Position numbers and translations under genes: made by a program. This document shows, piece after piece, positions 21,849-33,244 of a stretch of 64,000 bases of DNA. Within the stretch, counting starts at the first letter, position 1, and the number at the start of each line of letters is the position of its first letter. Source of the stretch: Corythucha ciliata (Eukaryota; Arthropoda; Insecta; Hemiptera; Tingidae); NCBI GenBank assembly GCA_038030265.1, contig CM075939.1, positions 29,679,253 to 29,743,252 on the forward strand, read 5' to 3'. The notes beneath the pieces are model-generated. The model was given only the letters and a program-made list of their open reading frames with translations, was not told the origin of the DNA and did no database searches.

Positions 21849-23024
21849 TCAATCACCAAGGTGACTAAAACTTTCTATAGGATTCGGACACGGCAACGTT
21901 GCCATAGAAATCTCGCCCCCACTGGTCTATCAAAGCTTATCGTCGGCTAAGGCGTGATACCTCGTAAGTGACAATGAGGAAGTTTCATGGGTCAGAAATT
22001 ATTTATAAATATATTTTTTAAGGTTTATTAACGCTAAAATAGAGCATAAATCGTGATCCGTTCGTAAAATAACCCAACAGTTGATGAATTTGCGATTTTT
22101 GAAGTTTTAGGTCATTTCAAACACGCCAGCTAGCATGTTTGTGTCAAATGCGCCCTCCCAATGAGAATTCACCTGTCACGTAGTAGCGGTTTGTCGTGTT
22201 TCTTTGCCTTATTTTCTACTAGAGCACTCCAATAATAAAATAATGGAGGATAAACAGATGAGCTATTGAGAGGCATGAAAAGGACAGAGAATACAAGGCA
22301 TATTACGTTGCAGAAAATTTTCGTTTTGGCGGGATTTCAAATATGCCAACTTCTGTTAATAAATAAAAATATTCCCGAAGGGTTTTAAATTTGTATTTAT
22401 TCATTTACGTGGAAGGATTGACATGCCTCATCGTAAAAAAAATATTTTTGGAAAATGTGAAACTTCCTCATTTGGCGAAAAATAGGTTTTGGTATCAAAT
22501 TTTTCGTTGGATACCTAACTTGATTATCATCAATTTTGTTTTCAAGATAATCAATACAATTTTTTATGGGAGAATTGCCAAAAATTTGAAATTAATCTAC
22601 AAATAGGGATTTATAAAATGATTTTTTGTTCTCCTGTAAAGTTTGGTTTTTGGACTTACGAGGTATCACGCCTTAGCCGACGATATGTGGCATCCAAGAA
22701 TCTACCGCTCATGTTCGAGAAAACTTGGACGCCAAACAAAAGGTGTCCGTCCCCGTTAGGTGCCGCAGATCTTCGGCCATTACTGTCCTTCAACCACGTC
22801 ACGAGCAGTCCCAACCACTTTTGCGCTTGACCCAGAACGTTATTAATTGTTATCGGGCTGTGGTTTTTGATAATTCATGAACTCCAATTTCAAAATTAAC
22901 TTGATCTGCAGCTCTACCGTCAGGTAAAGGACTGCTGGTGACGTCAGTCTCTACCTCTCTCTTCTGATGGGCAGAGGGAAATATGCGGCAGCTATAGAAG
23001 AGTTTAGTCACCTTGCTCAATCAC
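21849..23024. mobile_element. Inverted-repeat element with 32-bp perfect internal pair
   Basis: Outer inverted segments share caaggtgactaaa plus ttctatag (left ~21857-21880, right ~22992-23015). Inner segments 21938-21969 and 22654-22685 are exact 32-bp inverse copies (tatcgtcggctaaggcg...). The element sits between two family A minisatellite blocks, as if it had inserted in the array. No coding capacity was recognised. Confidence 0.7.
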
Positions 23025-23179
23025 GATGGAAGTTTTTACTGATCTGCTGAATTTGGGATCCCGAGTAGAGTTTTTATCTCACTTTTGTTAGCCTTTTTTT
23101 GTTACCTTTTCACGCTTGCAAAAAAGCAAAACCCGGGGCACGTATCAATTTTACCAAAGAACAGCAAAGCAGCTCTTTT

Positions 23180-23465
23180 TTCTTCATTTCAGCCATAAAG
23201 TGCCACATCTGTGTATAACGAATTAGCTATTTTGTCTCAATTATGGTGTGGACGCTTTTTCGCAGTTTCAGCCACGAATATAGCGCTTCTTCCATTCATT
23301 TTGCTCCGTACTTGCCCCAAGAACAGCATATTAGTGCGTCTTCTCATCTTTATCCGCTTTAAGGACCTAAAAAATCTGGGGATCAGCGTATTTTCTCTAT
23401 TTTTGGCCTCGAAGTTTCCCCAGAAATAGCGCTTCGCCTTCAGAATAGCGCTTTTGTGGGCTAAG
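23180..23465 (+). repeat. Minisatellite family A block 3
   Basis: Degenerate units (cgaattagctattttgtctc, cgaatatagcgcttcttcc, atagcgcttcgcc) continue the family A array beyond the 21849-23024 element. Confidence 0.55.
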
Positions 23466-23894
23466 GATGGGTTTATCAATCACGAGATACCTCATGGAAT
23501 ACGAATCCTTCGAATAACTTTACTTAACGAAATAATAAAAACTCTACATTAATGTTTGCAAAAAGGCCCACAGCAACCAGACTTATTCCAGCTTTATCTG
23601 AGGAATGATTGTATTGATTAACGCACCCTAAATCGAATAATCTGCTCCACTCTTTTCTGATCACTTGCAACGTTCCATTCCGAACTGGGTCGGATGGACT
23701 TAAAATCGTCGAAAGGAGCCAGTATCGCTGCCCAACCGCGTACCAAAACTAGTTTTCCCGTACCTACTTCAATGAACATAAAATCTAAAAATCCTCATTT
23801 TTCCATCTTTAAGCTTTTCGGTGGGGGGGGGGGCGAGTTGGTCCGACCCCATCGCCCCTATACGATGGTAAGCTAACTGATTCACGGACAGGAG

Positions 23895-24745
23895 GGAGAA
23901 AAAACGCTAAATGACGGCTAAAATTAACAAAAAACATACTTCGCTACTCCGCAGCTAAAGTTTCTTGAAGACTCCGCGGATAAAGTGTAGAAAAAACTTA
24001 ATTAGAGGCTAGAAGTATGGAAACAACAACTTGCGGCCTCTGAAGACGAGTTTGTGGCCAAAATTTAAAAAAAAACGCTAACTCAAACCTAAAAGCGAAA
24101 AAATCGCTAATTCATTGCTAAAATAAGAAAAAAGTGCTAACTCATGGATGAAATTGAGAAAAATCGCTCATTAGCGGATAAAATATGGAAATATCGCTAA
24201 TTTACGGCTAAAATGAGAAAAAATCGCTATTCGCACTGCTAAAATGGAAAAGAAGCGCTGAAGTGAGGAAAAAACGCTAATTCGTGGTTGAAGTGGATAA
24301 AACGGGAATTTGCAGCTTCTGAAAGTAACATCGTGCCAGACATCGAAAAAAAATCTCTAATCCGCGGCTAAATTCAGAAAAAGCGTTAGGTTATTCGCGG
24401 CGAAAATTGGGGGAAAATTTGAATTTGTGGCTCACAATATGTAAAAAAAAAAAAAAAAATCGTACAAAAAAATTCAGGAAAACGCTAATTTTCAGTTAAA
24501 ATCAAGAAAAATGGCTAATTAGGGTGGGGGGTTAATTTGAGAAAATTTGCTGATTCACAGGAAATTGAGAATTTTGTGGCCAATTAGGAAGGGCTCTTCT
24601 GCGGCAAAATTGAGAAAAAATCGTTAACTCACGTCTAAAATTGAGAAAAATTGCTAATTAGCGGCTAAAATGGAAACAAATAGCTTATTCACCGCTTAAA
24701 TCGGCAAGAATCGCTGAAGTGTGGACAAAACGCTAATTTGCGGTT
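23895..24745 (-). repeat. Minisatellite family A, reversed orientation
   Basis: The reverse complement of family A runs for ~850 bp. The unit reads cgctaattcgcggctaaaat followed by tgagaaaaaa, with many clear copies (for example 24120-24260 and 24600-24700). The change of strand between 23465 and 23895 marks a head-to-head or inserted inversion. Confidence 0.8.
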
Positions 24746-24981
24746 AACTTCATGGCGGTGCTGGTGAATCATTCTCTTCTCCCACCTCCTTGCCATCTCC
24801 AATACACTAGGAGGAAGGAGAAAGGACAGTAGTCGTTGGGATTCTGGGCATGATGGCAGGTATCATGTCCAGAAGCTCTCAGAACAGTACCCAGTGCCTC
24901 CAGTTGTCCACAGATAAGCAGCTGCTTCCCGTTCCGCCTGCCTGTACGAACAGATCAGCATCCCAATAAATTTGTTCTTAG

Positions 24982-25032
24982 TTCGGCCATGATCTAGGCT
25001 CGGCCGTGATCTAGGCTCGGCCGTGATCTAGG
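24982..25032. repeat. Three 17-bp tandem copies
   Basis: Units ttcggccatgatctagg, ctcggccgtgatctagg and ctcggccgtgatctagg follow each other exactly; the last two are identical. Confidence 0.95.
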
Positions 25033-25034
25033 CT

Positions 25035-25550
25035 GATTGAAGGAAGTCTTCGTAATTATGTACTTCGACAGCTTTTGCTGGAATTAGCGCGTTCGGGCTG
25101 AAAGACTTTAGAGATTTTGAAAGGCAGCCATGTATGTAGGCACTGACACCACAAAGGAGGGCATCGCAACGAGGGCACCGGTGCATTGGCTGGGGTTGGG
25201 GGAGCAACTTTTTCTATACACTTTTTTTTCTCCCTGTTGTAATAACTTCGCTCGTGTCCCACGATTCTGGACAAACCGGACATTTTGGTTCACAATCTAA
25301 TACAAAACCAGTTACTGATCGGCGATAGATATAGAAAGAATGAACTTTACGGGGGAAAGCAAGAAGTCTTTTCTGAAAACATTTTACTCCAGCTCTCAAC
25401 GGCAGGTAGAAGAGGGAGACAATAGAATGTTTTCAGCGGAGCACTGTTTTGAACCGTCCCAACCTTCCTCATCTTGTCGCCTTCACGTTCATTCTTTTGA
25501 TCGCCGAAGAGTACGCACGTTTGACTGTTTGACACTTTCAAAAATCTTTC
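25035..25550. other. No gene seen
   Basis: Short open frames only (150 aa at most on the plus strand, 25340-25792, which runs into repeat sequence). No recognised motifs. Confidence 0.3.
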
Positions 25551-25554
25551 ACTA

Positions 25555-25945
25555 TCTTGACCACCTATATTTTGAACTCCAATTTCACGGACATTATATC
25601 TTTAAACCTGAAATTTTGTGGATTCGACTTGTTCAAAAACATATTTTGGGAATTGTCGCTCTTTCAAAACCCAAATTTCGTAGGTTTGGCTATTTCAAAC
25701 CCAAATGTCAGGTTTTAATTTTATCAACACAACCCATATGTGCGACCATCAGGGCGAGACCAATAGTGCATTTTTTGAATGAAATGCACTAAAAACCAAA
25801 TTTCTTGGCTATAGATATTTCTAAAATCAGTTTTGCAGGTTTGGCTAGTTCCAAAAACTCAATTTGGCTTATTTAAAAAACAAATTTTGCTATTCTGGCT
25901 CTTTCAGAACCCAATTTCTCGGATTTTTGGTGTTCCAAATCTCTG
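25555..25945 (-). repeat. Minisatellite family C, reversed, with 65-bp insert
   Basis: Reversed units contain ttggctctttc, tttggctatttc and cccaaatttcg with a ~30-bp spacing. The block is interrupted by 25730-25794, the exact inverse of 12553-12617. Confidence 0.65.
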
Positions 25946-26014
25946 TGCCACGTGGAGTTTAGTCTAGCCGGTGCTGAAAGCTTGATGAATAGCCGTGAAA
26001 TTATGTCATTCGAA

Positions 26015-26145
26015 GCTAATTATCTGCGAAATTGTAAGTTATGGGTCTGAGTAGGAACTCTGTAAATTTTGAGATTATGGTCTCAACGGGGCCCCGAGAG
26101 CGCCCATAGCTTGATAAATGGCGGCAAAATTACATCATTCCGCGC
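26015..26145 (+). repeat. Minisatellite family B fragment
   Basis: Units such as gcgaaattgtaagttatggg and gtaaattttgagattatgg match the family B pattern over ~130 bp. Confidence 0.5.
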
Positions 26146-26295
26146 TAAATATCATGACATTGACTTAGTGCTGTACCACCAATTTCCACGACATTCAATT
26201 CACTACGCCACTTTCCGTTGAAGAGCAACAAAATATAAGTAAAAATTAAAACGCGGGGTTTTCTTCTGAGTGCTCCCGCGCTTTGGGTACGGATA

Positions 26296-26541
26296 AAGGC
26301 CTGGTCACACCTATCATGCACGCTTCCGATCCGACACCGATCATGCATGTCGGATCGGAGACTGTGGAAACCCTCGTAACGGTTAGACTATATTTGGGTT
26401 GGAAAGGCAATTTGAGAGGGCTGAGAAGCGTAATAGCCGTGAATTATTCGGTATTAACGCCTATTACGGTCCCCACCGCTATCAAAAAATGCATGATCGG
26501 TGTCGGATCGGAAGCGTGCATGATAGGTGTGACCCGGCCTT
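26296..26541. mobile_element. MITE with 53-bp TIRs (one mismatch)
   Basis: Left 26296-26348 and right 26489-26541 are inverse copies differing at one base. They start AAGGCCTGGTCACACC and include gcacgcttccgatccgacac. The loop is ~140 bp. A diverged relative lies at 56591-56760. Ends of the form AAGGCC...GGCCTT do not reveal a clear target duplication because the next MITE abuts it. Confidence 0.85.
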
Positions 26542-26542
26542 A

Positions 26543-26732
26543 AGGCTCGTTTCACACATACGCGGTTTCCCGAGGCGCGGTTGCTACGCAGCGCGAACGC
26601 GGTGAGTGCCTCGCATGTGTGAACCGAAATTCGGTTTGAGTAGGATTCTCGGTTCACGCATGCAAGGCACCCTCCGCGTTCGCGCTTCGTAGCAACCGCG
26701 CCTCGAGAAACCGCGTATGTGTGAATCGAGCC
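26543..26732. mobile_element. 190-bp foldback MITE, arms ~88 bp
   Basis: Starts AGGCTCGTTTCACACATACG and ends with its inverse. Nearly the whole element folds on itself (26543-26632 against 26641-26732) with scattered mismatches and a ~10-base loop. It is CpG-rich (cgcggttgctacg, gcgcgaacgcgg), unlike its AT-rich surroundings. It lies one base from the preceding MITE, so the two may be nested or share an insertion hot spot. Confidence 0.85.
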
Positions 26733-27009
26733 TAAGACTGATAATTTGTCAAGTTAAAAAGATTGTAACCGTGCTTCAAAAAGTGTTCAAATAAAACGTG
26801 TAGTAATTGTTTTTTTCTTTTCTTAAAAACGACTATTTTTCCATCACTTTCCACGACAATCACTTTTCTTCACCACGTTCCGTGACCTTCACATCGGTGA
26901 ATTCGTAATAGTCCAGGAGCCCACCTATGAAAAATCCGTATCATCTGATCGCGCTTGAAACCATCATCACGACGTTACACGGTCACTAGCGAATGCGCCT
27001 GCATCGTCG

Positions 27010-28030
27010 CCAGAAATTTTTAGCGGGACAAGGCCGAGCAGGGCGTCTTGCCGTTTGCAAAAAAACAAATCGTTTTTCGGATCATTTGATCGTGTCTGGC
27101 GTTTTTATAGCTCTACTATACGCCTAGAGAGGTTTCCTTAGTAACAAACGGCAGACATTTCAGTGGGACATAGAGGGATGACAGCGTTCGAAGATTGCAA
27201 AATTTGTGCCCCGAAATTGGATCATCTGAACATGTCTGGCGAGGATCATTTCTTACTATTTGGATGCTCCACTACCGGAGTACCTCAATGCCAGACAAAT
27301 CGAGTAGGACACTGAGTGGATTTGATAGGATGAAATTGCAAAAAAAATGGGGGGGGGGGACTTGGATGATTTTATCACAAATTTTTTCGAAATAAATGTC
27401 ATTTCTAGCTCAGTGAAGAACACAAATCTGCTTTCGCCGGACATTTTGAGTAGGACAATAGCTCACAAATGAGAGTTTTAGTTATTCCCCGCTGCATACG
27501 TATAAGGAATCTTTTAGGTCCGGTTAACAAACCATATGGCCCTGTTCACAAGCTCTATGCTATGCGTCTGTGATGCCCAAGCAACCAATCAAAATGCTTC
27601 ATTTGTTTGGTTGTATGTACTCCACTGACGCATAACATAACTTGACTTATCATCCGAATATTTCGTATAATTATTAAATTATCGGTGAGATATCAATTTT
27701 TTGTCTGGCACAGTCCATGTCCCGCTGAAAATGTCTGGCGAAATGACAAATGTGGTCCATGGATGGCTAATCATGTGATGTTAGCTTCGCCAGATATGTT
27801 CAAATCATCCAAGTCCCCCCATTTTTTTTTTTTTTGCAATTTCATCCTATCACATCTACCCAGTGTCCCATCCAATTTGTCTGGCATTGAGATATTCCGG
27901 TAGCAGAGCATCCAAATAGTAAGAAATGACCCTCGCCAGACATGTTCAGATCATCCAATTTCGGGGCACAAATTTTGCAATCTTCTGAAAATGTCTGGCG
28001 TTTGCTACTAAGGAAACCTGTCTAGGCGAA
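27010..28030. mobile_element. Foldback element with TGTCTGGCG motif array
   Basis: Arms ~27121-27374 and ~27802-28028 are inverted repeats about 250 bp long, bounded by cgcctagaga / tctaggcg. At least eight copies of GTCTGGC occur in either orientation (near 27093, 27233, 27290, 27702, 27733, 27877, 27936 and 27991), most within atgtctggcg. The flank 27010-27110 has two more variants. The middle contains an unrelated MITE fragment (27538-27640). No coding frame was recognised. Confidence 0.75.
27538..27640. mobile_element. Fragment of the GGCCCGTTCACAAGC MITE family
   Basis: Begins ggccctgttcacaagctcta and continues with atgcttcatttg and ttggttgtatg blocks, also found in the intact copy at 57131-57265. 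The inverse right end is not recognisable. It is nested inside the foldback element. Confidence 0.7.
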
Positions 28031-28039
28031 ATGGTGAAT

Positions 28040-30745
28040 TTCACCATAGAGAGTTAGGTTGGAGTTACCAAACTCGAACATTGTTTACATAAATTGTGAT
28101 GCATTTTTTTCTTCTGAGTGCTCCTGAGAGAGTTAAACCTTAACTCTCGGTGGTGAAATCCGCCATTGATATATATAGTTCGTATACCTTTAGGGATTCA
28201 TTGCTCTATTCTATAGAATAGAAATTCTGAAGAACTCCTAATATTAAAGGCCCCCTCAAGACCAGGGACCTTCTTTCCAAGGGAACAAATTTGGTCACCT
28301 TACCTATTTAGAACTATAATACACTATGGATGGTCCTGTATAAAATAACAATCGATTTGATCATTTGCTAAGGAATAATAATAATAAAAACTGGCTCCTT
28401 AGCCAGTGGATTCCATGATTGCAGCCGAATGCCTGAGCAGAAAAAAAAAAACTTGACAAAAGGCTTGACCTGTTTCCTGTGGCCTTGAATGTGACGACAT
28501 CTCGATAAGTTAAACTCATCTTTTTTCGCCGTCTCTATACAGGTTTGAAAATAAGTGAAGTGGTAAACGAGCAGGTAAACATTCAACAGAATCTCTAGCA
28601 AAGTTTCTTTCTATCCATCGCTTATTAACTATATTTCTTTTTTATTTTACTTTACAAGAATTCAATGGTTCCCACTGTGAAACAAAACCGCGTACTTGTT
28701 AAGGTCCAGCTCCCACTTTAAAAGCGGGCCTATTTGTTTGGAAGAGCGGCGAGGTCGGTGTCGTGACGCTAGCTCGTGATCGAGAGCCTCGGCGCGCTTA
28801 ACGGGTTTTGGCCTATCATTGTGTATTTACCGTTTTGCGAGCGTGAAGCGAGAGCGTCTCTTGTCTACTTACTTTTTTACTTCCTCTTCTCTCTCACGCT
28901 CCCTCTCACTCACTCTGTCTCTTTTAAAGTAGCCTCTGATGTGGACCAGTTATAATTTGACTCGGAACGTTGTAGGAAGGATTGGTGAGGTGGTGGAGGT
29001 ACAACCTGGATTTAATTGACAGAAACAGAGAAAAATATGCTTATCTTAAAATGTTATCTTTCTGTTGGCACGTTGCTTGTTGCTTCAGTAGTAAATTGCT
29101 ACGTTATCGCTTTTAATAACAACCCATTATGCATTTTATTGATGGCTTTGTTTTTACTTTTCTTTCCAACGCCGGCTGTCGAAGGCGACTCAGCAATCCC
29201 TCTTTTTCAGCTCCCAGGCTTTGACTCTACTCGCCCGTGAAAAGTTTTTCCTTCTTCAAAACGATTGGGATTCATCAAACAAATTAGCTCACTGTTTTCC
29301 GTTCCCGTCGATCCTAAAGTCAGACGATAACTGCAAAGAAAAAAAACGGTTCACACGCGTATATACGGCGAAGCTTGCTGTACGTCTACCGTTCTCGTTT
29401 ACCTTGACTGATGAACTCTTTATTCTTGCCCTTCTTCGTGACATTTCTCTTTTTACCCCTCTCTTTTCGACAGCTACAGAGGGTACTTTCAGTGCGTGAG
29501 TCACTAAGGTATTTAAAATGAATTATTTTAATAGACAACGCATATTGCGTACGTACGGAGAATACTTTAAGTGCCTCAACACGTCGTGAAGTTCCTTCTA
29601 GTAAACGAAGTCGTATTCAACATAAGTTTATTTCCCCGTCCTCATCCACGGAATGTGATTCCTATGTGGTGTCCAGTCATTTGACAAACGTTAATAAAAG
29701 AATAGAAATAGAAAACTGAAATATTAACTTCACGTGCGAATACTTTCGTCGTTTTCCTATATACATATACCTTTTGTGTTTATACGCACGTTTTTCTTTT
29801 TAATCGAGCACCTGCTTTGTCAGATGGCTTCCACCACCTGTGATGACTTCTGAACAAAATCGATTTACCCGGGCAATAATTTTATTTGTCCAATATCATC
29901 TTCCTGAAAAAATAAGAAATCCTGAATACCTACTTAATAGTTAAAGTTTTTTCCTACTGGTACAAGAGATGACCTACCAAATAATTTAGGAAATGGTTAA
30001 TTTGCAATCATTTCATACCCACTGATGGGATAGGTGCAATAATTCTGTTCCCGCCAAGCTTTGACAAAACCAGTTTGTTGTAGCATCGACGTTTGGGATT
30101 GCTTGTATTAACAACCTTGAATGAACAATTAGTTATCTTGTGATTTTGAAATAGCCCAGTGAAGATGAGAAGAGCCCAAGGGTGATCGTTCAGCTCTAGA
30201 ACTCTAGAAAGAAAGAGAAAAATAATATTTCCCACAAACAGAGCAGTAAAGGTCACCGGGCCAGCCACCGTCACGTATGCTCCCCCTTTCCCTCTCGCAT
30301 CATCAATGCCGCTCATTCCGCATTATTTACAAGTCTAATTAAAACTGCAGCAGTGTTTGCTAAACTGGTTCGAAGCGAAAGAGAGTACTACCTTTTGTCA
30401 CGAAATTATCGAAGTTGAGTAGGACCCTATTTAAACTGTTCTCTTCAAAAGGGAAAAGGTCACCCTGGCCTATGCATCCTGTCGGTTTTAGTTTGGAGGC
30501 TATTGCATTCCCTCTCCTCTGCACCATTCCTTCACTTCCTTCACCACGGGTTAAGCCCTCCTAATGTCGATGTCTGGTGAAATGAAACCGGTACTAAATG
30601 GGAATCATAGAGGCTGCGCTTAAATGAATTCCTCTTTGAAAATATTCTCTTCACTGCAGCATGTTTTTCAATAGGTACTTGAAAACTACGCACAGCATTT
30701 TTTAAGTAACAATGTTAGATTAAAATCAAAAAGACGAGAACCTTT

Positions 30746-30790
<45 letters not shown>

Positions 30791-31570
30791 AAGAGAAAAA
30801 CGGCTCTGTTGATGTATTTCAAACGGAAAATAAACTGCCTGTATTAATATTAATGCACCGATTAAGTTAAGATATTCTCCTCTTAAATTAACACGTACGC
30901 AATAATTTCTGGGCTTGAAGTACTTTTTAAATGTTACAGCGGCGTTGATGGACAGCAAGTGCATATTACGATTACAAAATTATACATCAAGTTAACAAGA
31001 TTCCGTCATCCCTCTCCTGGAGTGAAGGAATAGGGGGAAATTAGCTTGCCAAATACCGATGAATCAGGCGATCCCGCCAGGTTCGAGCGATTTTTATTCG
31101 CTATTACATTATGTATTACTATTCTCGAGCATATTAGGCTTGGCGATGAGGCAAGAAAATAAATATTCGTGAGCCTGAGAATTAAAATTTTTGGAGTTAC
31201 GGTTTTACCATGTTAAGCACCCGTGAGCCGATAAGTTCACGCAGCTAGACACAATGAGCGAATTCGTTTATTTGGACTTTGGAGGCGTTTGAATGGCTCA
31301 GAAATTCCTCTGATCGCCACGAAAAAGAGTGTGTGTGGCTAAGTTCGAGCAACCCGAACCATATACGAGCCGGATCGTTTGTTAAGCGGTCTAGGTAGTC
31401 ACAGTATCTATTATTTACGCGTGCTTAGCCAAAAGTATTGTTTGTTTAGCCTCTCAAATCACTAAAAAATGCATCTGTTTCATTGCTACACTATGGTGTT
31501 ACACTGGTCTAGAAAATCACATGATTCTGTTGATAATCACATATTCTATTGATAATTGATTCTATTGATT
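28040..31570. other. Mostly featureless ~3.5 kb
   Basis: No gene supported. Items seen: a small palindromic segment gagagttaaaccttaactctc (28130-28150); a CpG-containing patch with a pyrimidine run (28740-28925) that could be an unrecognised promoter; a 67-aa plus frame from an ATG at 29037 with a hydrophobic stretch but no family resemblance; and the poly(A) tract listed separately. Confidence 0.3.
30747..30788. repeat. Poly(A) tract, 42 bases
   Basis: An uninterrupted A run followed by ggaagag. No retroelement sequence is recognisable on its 5' side (30500-30746), so I leave it as a homopolymer. Confidence 0.9.
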
Positions 31571-31571
31571 A

Positions 31572-31931
31572 GCCGGAATCAAAGTCATATGGAAAACCAA
31601 GTCCTCAGACTCGAGGAAAAAAATGTTTTTTATTTTGGGTTGGGATTTTTGCTCCCGTTAAGAATAAAAAAGGAGAAAACCCGCCAAATGCAAAAATTAT
31701 TATATTTATTTTCGGTTTGAAGTTGTAGCGTGATATCTACCTTGATACCATATGTTTTTTTCAACACTCAACTTTGGTATAATTTTTGAAATTAGCGGGT
31801 AATCAACTTTCATAGTAGAGCAGCGCAACATATCGGGAGCAAAAATCCCAACCCACGAACCGCTTCATTTTTTTAACATACAAATAATACAAAGTTTAAT
31901 GACTTGGTTTTCAATATGACTTTGGCCGGAA
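31572..31931. mobile_element. Inverted-repeat element (~360 bp)
   Basis: Two nested inverse pairs occur. The outer pair is 31572-31603 with 31901-31930 (aaagtcatatggaaaaccaa type, ~3 mismatches). The inner pair is a perfect 22-bp one, 31636-31657 with 31834-31855 (tgggttgggatttttgctcc...). It is followed by a small 11-bp stem (ttcgtttgtag / ctacaaacgaa, 31934-31975). Probably a MITE or foldback element. Confidence 0.7.
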
Positions 31932-31979
31932 TGTTCGTTTGTAGAGCCTTTCAAGTCCATTGAACTACAAACGAATCTA

Positions 31980-32935
31980 CGGTGCCAATAAGGTTTAATG
32001 ACTTGAATAATGTTGAATAACTTCGGATATTTGTTCAGCCAACCACATTGCCTAGGGGGGGGGGGGAGATAAACAACAGATACTTTTTGACTAGAAAAAC
32101 GTAAACACTCAATGTTAATGTTAGAGAACGAGAAAATTCGACATCAGTGATGTATTGGCAAGTTCGCTTTATTTTGTTCTAGTAATTGTCTAGAATTATT
32201 TGTCATGTTCTTGGAAAAGGGTTTTCAATATAAATAAATATAGTACATTACGATACGAGAGCGGAAAATTGCTCATTCCGAACGAGTACGATTAGCTGCC
32301 GACACGAGACGAATTCGAAAGAACTCGTTTGCTCATCACTGCTGATAAAGTGGGGCCATCAAAAAGCGGATGAGAGGGATGAGGTTTCAAAAGAAGGACC
32401 TAGTTGCCATAACTACACGAAAAGAGATAGAGAAAGAAAGGTGTGAAATTTGTCACTATTTTATCAGGGGACGGCGCACCGCCTCCACACCCCTCCAGCC
32501 TGTATGCGAAATCCAGGTTTATATATCGTTGGTCCTATGCAGGAAGAAATAGTAAATTGGAGAGATCTCAAAATTCTTTAAAGCGAAGCGAAGTGGGTGG
32601 GGCCTATTTTATCCCAGCTGAATTCTATTGGTCGGAAGGCTACAGATTTGATTTTTTTAAATATTTTCTCGCACTGGGATAATATTTTCGCCCATGTGCG
32701 AGAAATTGGCCCATTTCTAAACGCTGAAGGAGGCTTCAGCGAGCGGGAAAGGGGTTATTCTAGCGTATGTGTAGAGATAAAGTGTTCCCTTTATTATCCA
32801 GTGCGAATTTCCACATTTTTTCAGGTTATGGGCCCAGTTAACGTGAACACGTTAGGAGGACGATTGTGTGATGACAAATGCTAGTGTTTCTTCATCATTC
32901 GAAGGAGAGGAGTAATTTCATAGGAGTGGAGTAGT
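31980..32935. other. No gene supported
   Basis: Contains a G run near 32056 and short overlapping plus frames (60-95 aa) without motifs. Possibly 5' remains of the copia-like element that follows. Confidence 0.3.
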
Positions 32936-32938
32936 AAT

Positions 32939-33172
32939 TTGATGAATAGGAAAGGCATTTCGCTAACTGCGATCTGTGGGACCACGGGCAAGGGAAAGCG
33001 AACGCCGAAAAGATGTACATTGTACAAGAAGGCTATGGCAGTCAACGTGTCTGGCGTCAAATCACATATCCACGCTAATACTCGCGATTTAAAACTCGGG
33101 AAAGGCGTGTGGGTGAAGCTTCAAGAAATTTACGAGTCTGTCTTTCAGGTAAAGGTTTACCTGTAGTTTGTT
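32939..33172 (+). pseudogene. Ty1/copia-type gag fragment (UBN2-like)
   Basis: The 75-codon frame contains KKAMAVNVSGVKSHIHANTR and, a few residues on, GVWVKLQEIYESVFQVK. The spacing of an Ala/Val/Ile-rich helix, a conserved Trp and L-x3-YES is the pattern of copia-type gag (UBN2 family). Only this ~60-residue core is present, with no zinc knuckle, protease or RT nearby. The call is from family pattern memory and is moderate at best. Confidence 0.4.
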
Positions 33173-33244
33173 CCAGAATACCCACGGTTAGCGCATGGCG
33201 GTGGGGAATGGAAGGAGTTTGAAAGAACTCCCACTGAAAAGCGC

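Noticed and set aside
20575..24745. CRISPR-like arrays
   Set aside because: Units are ~29 bp but directly adjacent, degenerate and without unique spacers; the window is eukaryotic.
29037..29240. 67-aa hydrophobic plus frame as a small membrane protein
   Set aside because: Start and length are compatible with chance in AT-rich DNA; no signal or family pattern.
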